8,639 nt of DNA from Burkholderiales bacterium (GTDB taxonomy: Bacteria; Pseudomonadota; Gammaproteobacteria; Burkholderiales; Casimicrobiaceae): the NCBI GenBank assembly GCA_031283405.1, contig JAITBX010000213.1, positions 1-8,639 on the forward strand. The letters are read 5' to 3'. Of this stretch, positions 5,801 through 8,639 are shown piece after piece. The position numbers were made by a program, and so were the translations under genes. Every line of letters begins with the position of its first letter. Position 1 is the first letter of the stretch. The notes beneath the pieces are model-generated. The model had not been told where the DNA came from, searched no databases, and saw only the letters and a program-made list of their open reading frames with translations.

Positions 5801-5823
5801 GGCAAAAAATAAGCGTGCAACAT

Positions 5824-5844
5824 AATTTTATAAAAGAATTTTAT
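5824..5844. repeat. Short AT-rich direct repeat
   Basis: AATTTTAT occurs at 5824-5831 and again at 5837-5844, a 13-base period within the AT-rich stretch between the divergent genes. The arrangement could mark binding of a nucleoid-associated protein or form an UP-like promoter element, but such words are frequent in AT-rich DNA. Confidence 0.25.
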
Positions 5845-5918
5845 TGTATCGATAGATTTTCCCATGAAAATGTCGCTTTTTTTAAATTCTTTACGAAAAT
5901 AATGCAAATAAAGACTTC

Positions 5919-6071
5919 ATGGCCTTGTCTTGGGCGCAACAAGATCGTATTATGCTACCGGAAAAGACAAGAGACAGCAGTGTAGCGGCGAATTTAGCCG
6001 ATAAGCGGGTTGAAAAGGGTCATGCAACTTGCGCGAAAAAATATGTCTCAGCATTGGAAGTATTGAAATAG
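5919..6071 (+). CDS. Candidate small ORF of 50 codons, uncertain
   Basis: ATG 5919 to TAG 6069-6071 encodes 50 residues beginning MALSWAQQDRIMLPEK and ending CAKKYVSALEVLK. The product would be soluble, rich in Ala, Lys and Glu, and probably helical in its second half. After the TAG the same frame stays open for 19 more codons (STGKAVETVFKRDIEIRKL) to a second TAG, with similar composition, so this may be the remains of a longer helical protein cut by a nonsense change. No clear Shine-Dalgarno sequence precedes the ATG. No family was recognised. Confidence 0.25.
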   Translation: MALSWAQQDRIMLPEKTRDSSVAANLADKRVEKGHATCAKKYVSALEVLK

Positions 6072-6194
6072 AGTACGGGGAAAGCGGTTGAAACAGTATT
6101 CAAACGCGACATTGAAATACGAAAGCTGTAGAGAGCCAGCTGGGCCGGGGGTCGGCGCATGAAGTGGTCAGTTTTTCAAGTTCACATTGCGTCG

Positions 6195-6221
6195 TTGGCC
6201 TGCCTTTATTCAAACTATAAG
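6195..6221 (+). promoter_or_regulatory. Weak promoter candidate for the XRE gene leader
   Basis: TTGGCC (6195-6200) and TATAAG (6216-6221) are separated by 15 bases, shorter than the ideal 17, just upstream of the AAGGAG at 6226 and the tiny ORF at 6240. The -10 match is fair and the -35 match is partial. Transcription starting here would give a short leader containing the tiny ORF. Confidence 0.25.
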
Positions 6222-6225
6222 AGAG

Positions 6226-6254
6226 AAGGAGATCATTTCATGAAGACGCAGTAA
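6226..6254 (+). CDS. Four-codon leader ORF with strong ribosome binding site
   Basis: AAGGAG (6226-6231) is followed after eight bases by ATG AAG ACG CAG TAA (6240-6254), encoding only Met-Lys-Thr-Gln. The ribosome binding signal is stronger than that of the next gene, whose start reads ATG AAG ACT ACA G (6312), nearly the same first codons. So either a translated upstream ORF controls the XRE gene, or an earlier start region was duplicated or the gene's first codons were cut by an in-frame stop. The feature start given here includes the ribosome binding site; the ORF itself is 6240-6254. Confidence 0.4.
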
Positions 6255-6311
6255 AGTACAGTTTTTGACAGGTTATAAATCAACATCGTTTTTTTTAAAA
6301 GGAATATTGCT

Positions 6312-6638
6312 ATGAAGACTACAGATTTTGTATTGAATCCACGTGAAATCCGGCTGCGCCGCGGCCTGAACCAAGAGCGTTTTTGGTCGCAAATCGGCGT
6401 AACGCAAAGCGGCGGTTCCCGCTATGAAAGCGGTCGCTCGATGCCGAAGCCGGTGCGCGAATTGTTGCGTTTGGTTCACGTCGAGCGGATCGACCTGACC
6501 CAGATCAAGCGCGTCGATTACGAAATCATCAAGCACCTGAAAACTGCTCAGCCGGACTTGTATCGCACTCTGAGCCGCACCGTGAAGAGCAAGTGGAAAG
6601 ATTACGAAGCCGATGAGGCGGGCGCGGACGAAGAATAA
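6312..6638 (+). CDS. Small XRE-type helix-turn-helix protein
   Basis: The 108-residue protein holds a helix-turn-helix of the XRE/Cro type at about residues 10-55: NPREIRLRRGLNQERFW, then IGVTQSGGSRYESGRSMPKPV and a leucine-rich closing helix (ELLRLVH). The GVTQSGGSRYESGR recognition-helix segment is distinctive and is familiar from small, otherwise uncharacterised betaproteobacterial proteins. The C-terminal half (about 57-98) is charged and probably helical, possibly for dimerisation, and ends in an acidic tail (EADEAGADEE). There are no cysteines and no toxin or peptidase partner is adjacent. GGA at 6301-6303, eight bases before the ATG, serves as the ribosome binding site. It is a single-gene unit closed by a strong terminator at 6696-6735. 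Its targets are unknown; autoregulation would be usual for such proteins, and neighbouring ppsA is a possible target by position only. Confidence 0.85.
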   Translation: MKTTDFVLNPREIRLRRGLNQERFWSQIGVTQSGGSRYESGRSMPKPVRELLRLVHVERIDLTQIKRVDYEIIKHLKTAQPDLYRTLSRTVKSKWKDYEADEAGADEE

Positions 6639-6695
6639 CAACTTTTGGGGAACCTATTGAAGTGCAGCATTTTTGACGCGAAGCACTTCGCACTT

Positions 6696-6735
6696 CGGGC
6701 GTGATACTTCCGGTATCGCGCCCGATTTTATTTTT
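6696..6735 (+). terminator. Rho-independent terminator after the XRE gene
   Basis: The arms 6696-6707 and 6713-6724 form a 12-bp stem with one G-T pair (CGGGCGTGATAC with GGTATCGCGCCCG), a five-base loop TTCCG, and then ATTTTATTTTT. This is a textbook intrinsic terminator, 58 bases after the XRE stop, and separates that gene from ppsA. Confidence 0.9.
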
Positions 6736-6746
6736 CAGCCATTTAT

Positions 6747-6777
6747 TTGCCGCAGATTTCATGCAAGCGGCTAAAAT
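6747..6777 (+). promoter_or_regulatory. Candidate ppsA promoter with overlapping inverted repeat
   Basis: TTGCCG (6747-6752) and TAAAAT (6772-6777) are spaced by 19 bases, a little long, about 80 bases before the ppsA start and just after the terminator. Overlapping them is an inverted repeat, GCCGC (6749-6753) and GCGGC (6767-6771), extended by TTT/TTA-like flanks. A repressor or activator binding there would cover the promoter. No known regulator site was recognised. Confidence 0.35.
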
Positions 6778-6855
6778 ACCTCCTTCAAGAAGTGGCGCAT
6801 AACGCTGTTTTCCGTTGCGCTGCCTTTCGTTTGCAATGATTTATGGAGTTATCCG

Positions 6856-8639
6856 ATGAAGTCCATGACGCGAGTTCTTCCTTTCGAGCAGTTGCGAATG
6901 ACCGATGTTGAAAAGGTCGGCGGCAAAAACGCATCGCTCGGAGAAATGATCAGCCAGTTGACGCAACGCGGCATTCGCGTTCCCGGCGGTTTTGCGACAA
7001 CGGCGGAGGCGTTTCGAGAGTTTTTGGCGAGCAACGACTTGACCGAAGCCATCAATCAGAAACTGGCTAGGCTCGACGTCGATGATGTGATCCAACTGGC
7101 GCGCGTCGGACGGGAAATCCGCGAGATGGTGGCGTCTGCCCCGTTTCCCGCAGCGCTGGAACAGGACATTCGCGCCGCTTACGCAACACTTTCCCAAGAT
7201 CGGCCGGAAGCGACATTTGCGGTGCGCTCGTCGGCCACTGCCGAAGATTTGCCGGACGCCTCGTTTGCCGGACAGCAGGAAACCTTTCTGAACATTCGCG
7301 GCATTGAAGCGGTTCTAGACGCCATCCGGAAAGTGTTTGCGTCGTTGTACAACGACCGCGCGATCGCTTACCGCGTACATCAAGGATTCGCGCATCAGGA
7401 AGTCGCCTTGTCGGCGGGCGTACAGCGAATGGTGCGCAGCGATTTGGGCGCTGCCGGCGTGATGTTTACGATGGACACCGAATCGGGTTTCGATCAAGTG
7501 GTGTTCATCACTTCGGCGTATGGCTTGGGCGAAACGGTGGTGCAGGGCACCGTCAATCCCGATGAGTTCTATGTTTACAAACCGAATCTGGAAGCGAACC
7601 GTCCTGCCATTCTGCGCAAGATCGCCGGCAGTAAGGCGCTGAAAATGGTGTTCGCCGACGACAACGCGGCGGGGCGTTCGACGAAAACGGTGGAAGTGCC
7701 GGAAATGCAGCGTCTGGGATACTCGATCAGCAACGCCGAAATTGAAGAGTTGGCGCGCTTTGCGATGAAGATCGAAGCGCATTATCAGCGCCCGATGGAC
7801 ATCGAGTGGGGACGCGACGGCATCGACGGCAAGCTGTACATTTTGCAGGCGCGCCCCGAAACCGTGAAATCGCGGGAGGCCGACGGCGACAAATTGCGCC
7901 GTTACCAAATTGAAGGCGACAGCGCTGTGTTGACGACCGGTCGCGCCATCGGGCAGAAAATCGGGCAAGGCCATGTGCGCGTGGTGAAATCCATCACCGA
8001 AATGGATCGCGTGCAAAAAGGCGATGTTCTGGTGGCCGACATGACCGACCCCGATTGGGAGCCGGTGATGAAGCGGGCGGCGGCGATCGTGACCAATCGC
8101 GGCGGCCGCACCTGTCACGCGGCGATCATCGCGCGCGAACTGGGCATTCCGGCGGTGGTCGGTTGCGGCGATGCGACGCGAGTGCTGAAAGAAGGCGACG
8201 AGGTGACCGTCTCGTGCGCCGAGGGCGACACCGGAAAAATTTACGAAGGCTTGCTCGACATTACCATCCATGAAGTGGCGCTCGACAAAATGCCGGAAGC
8301 GCCGGTCAAACTCATGGTCAACGTCGGCAATCCCGAACTGGCGTTTGAGTTTCGCCGTTTGCCGAATGAAGGCGTCGGTTTGGCGCGGCTCGAATTCATC
8401 ATCAATCGCAACGTCGGCATTCATCCGCGCGCCTTGCTCGAATTCGACAAATTGCCGGAAGAATTGAAACGCAACATTCGCCATCGCATCGCCGGTTACG
8501 ACAGTCCGGTCGAGTTCTACATCAGCAAAATTGCCGAAGGCGTGGCGACGATTGCGGCGGCGTTCGCGCCGAAGAAAGTCATCGTCCGCATGTCCGACTT
8601 CAAGTCGAACGAGTATTTCAACCTGCTGGGCGGCGACCA
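6856..8639 (+). CDS. ppsA: Phosphoenolpyruvate synthase (partial, 3' end beyond window)
   Basis: PEP synthase makes phosphoenolpyruvate, AMP and phosphate from pyruvate, ATP and water, opening gluconeogenesis from pyruvate or lactate. 594 codons of the usual roughly 790-800 are present. The ATP-binding domain spans about 17-345, with GGKNASLGEM (22-31) and VRSSATAEDLPDASFAGQQ (about 123-141). The swivelling phosphohistidine domain spans about 385-455, with GGRTCHAAIIARELGIPAVVG. His421 is the catalytic phosphohistidine and Thr419 the residue that PpsR phosphorylates; both have the same numbers as in E. coli. The C-terminal PEP/pyruvate-binding barrel begins near 480 and is cut by the window end. 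The ATG at 6856 has GGAG seven bases upstream; another ATG at 6865 is less well placed. It is divergent from ppsR. Confidence 0.96.
   Translation, partial: MKSMTRVLPFEQLRMTDVEKVGGKNASLGEMISQLTQRGIRVPGGFATTAEAFREFLASNDLTEAINQKLARLDVDDVIQLARVGREIREMVASAPFPAALEQDIRAAYATLSQDRPEATFAVRSSATAEDLPDASFAGQQETFLNIRGIEAVLDAIRKVFASLYNDRAIAYRVHQGFAHQEVALSAGVQRMVRSDLGAAGVMFTMDTESGFDQVVFITSAYGLGETVVQGTVNPDEFYVYKPNLEANRPAILRKIAGSKALKMVFADDNAAGRSTKTVEVPEMQRLGYSISNAEIEELARFAMKIEAHYQRPMDIEWGRDGIDGKLYILQARPETVKSREADGDKLRRYQIEGDSAVLTTGRAIGQKIGQGHVRVVKSITEMDRVQKGDVLVADMTDPDWEPVMKRAAAIVTNRGGRTCHAAIIARELGIPAVVGCGDATRVLKEGDEVTVSCAEGDTGKIYEGLLDITIHEVALDKMPEAPVKLMVNVGNPELAFEFRRLPNEGVGLARLEFIINRNVGIHPRALLEFDKLPEELKRNIRHRIAGYDSPVEFYISKIAEGVATIAAAFAPKKVIVRMSDFKSNEYFNLLGGD

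Larger units (their letters stand above)
5480..6311. other. Divergent intergenic region between the PHP and XRE genes
   Basis: About 830 bases without a recognised gene. The left third is crossed by a minus-strand open frame (5513-5800) of unclear status. The stretch 5800-5920 is strikingly AT-rich with poly-T and poly-A runs, a likely place for promoters. A short open frame follows at 5919-6071. From about 6130 the sequence becomes mixed, with the CCAGCTGG palindrome at 6136-6143 and two copies of CAGTTTTT (6169 and 6259 regions). The leader of the XRE gene holds a four-codon ORF. No tRNA or riboswitch fold was recognised. Confidence 0.6.

Noticed and set aside
5862..5902. Twelve-codon ORF MKMSLFLNSLRK in the AT-rich stretch
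   Set aside because: No ribosome binding site is present, and short frames of this kind are expected by chance in AT-rich DNA.
6265..6293. TTGACA at 6265-6270 as the -35 element of the XRE gene promoter
   Set aside because: The hexamer is perfect, but 16-18 bases further on there is only a T-run and no -10-like sequence, and the start would fall almost on the ribosome binding site.
7315..8484. 389-codon minus-strand open frame
   Set aside because: It is antisense to ppsA, whose motifs and catalytic residues are unmistakable; the product is rich in His, Phe, Arg and Ala as expected for a shadow frame.

Overview
The window reads as a chromosomal segment of a Gram-negative proteobacterium, most likely a betaproteobacterium. 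This rests on the RuvC, YebC and PpsR/PpsA sequences, the pairing of a PEP synthase with its regulatory kinase/phosphorylase, a moderately high GC content in the genes, and the style of the dispersed intergenic palindromes. The genus cannot be fixed from this sequence alone.

Layout, left to right. (1) 1-92: the start of an IS3-family insertion sequence on the minus strand, cut by the window edge. It abuts 93-444, the broken C-terminal part of a gene for a beta-rich, secreted-type domain that carries an in-frame stop. (2) 445-1048: about 600 bases without a credible gene, packed with short perfect palindromes, several with three-base loops, and one element bounded by 10-bp inverted repeats. 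(3) 1049-5479: five minus-strand genes, in transcription order a PHP-domain phosphatase/RNase, ppsR, a secreted hypothetical protein, yebC and ruvC. The last three junctions hold more palindromic repeats. (4) 5480-6311: a largely gene-free divergent intergenic region with an AT-rich stretch, possible gene remnants and a tiny four-codon ORF with a strong ribosome binding site. (5) 6312-6638: a small XRE-type DNA-binding protein, followed by a clear intrinsic terminator. (6) 6856-8639: ppsA, cut by the window end.

Functional links. PpsR and PpsA form a known pair: PpsR switches PEP synthase on and off by reversible phosphorylation next to the catalytic histidine. Both target residues (Thr419 and His421) are visible here with E. 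coli numbering. The two genes are divergent and about 2.3 kb apart, separated by the PHP gene and the XRE gene. RuvC and YebC are a common neighbour pair, but ruvA/ruvB do not follow ruvC here; a repeat-rich region with an IS and a decayed gene lies there instead. The decayed gene and the intact secreted protein at 2677-3537 appear to share a domain, so the locus probably had two members of this family.

I found no CRISPR array, tRNA, rRNA or convincing new defence or biosynthetic system. The most unusual material is the palindrome-rich intergenic DNA, the secreted-domain paralogues, and the leader region of the XRE gene.
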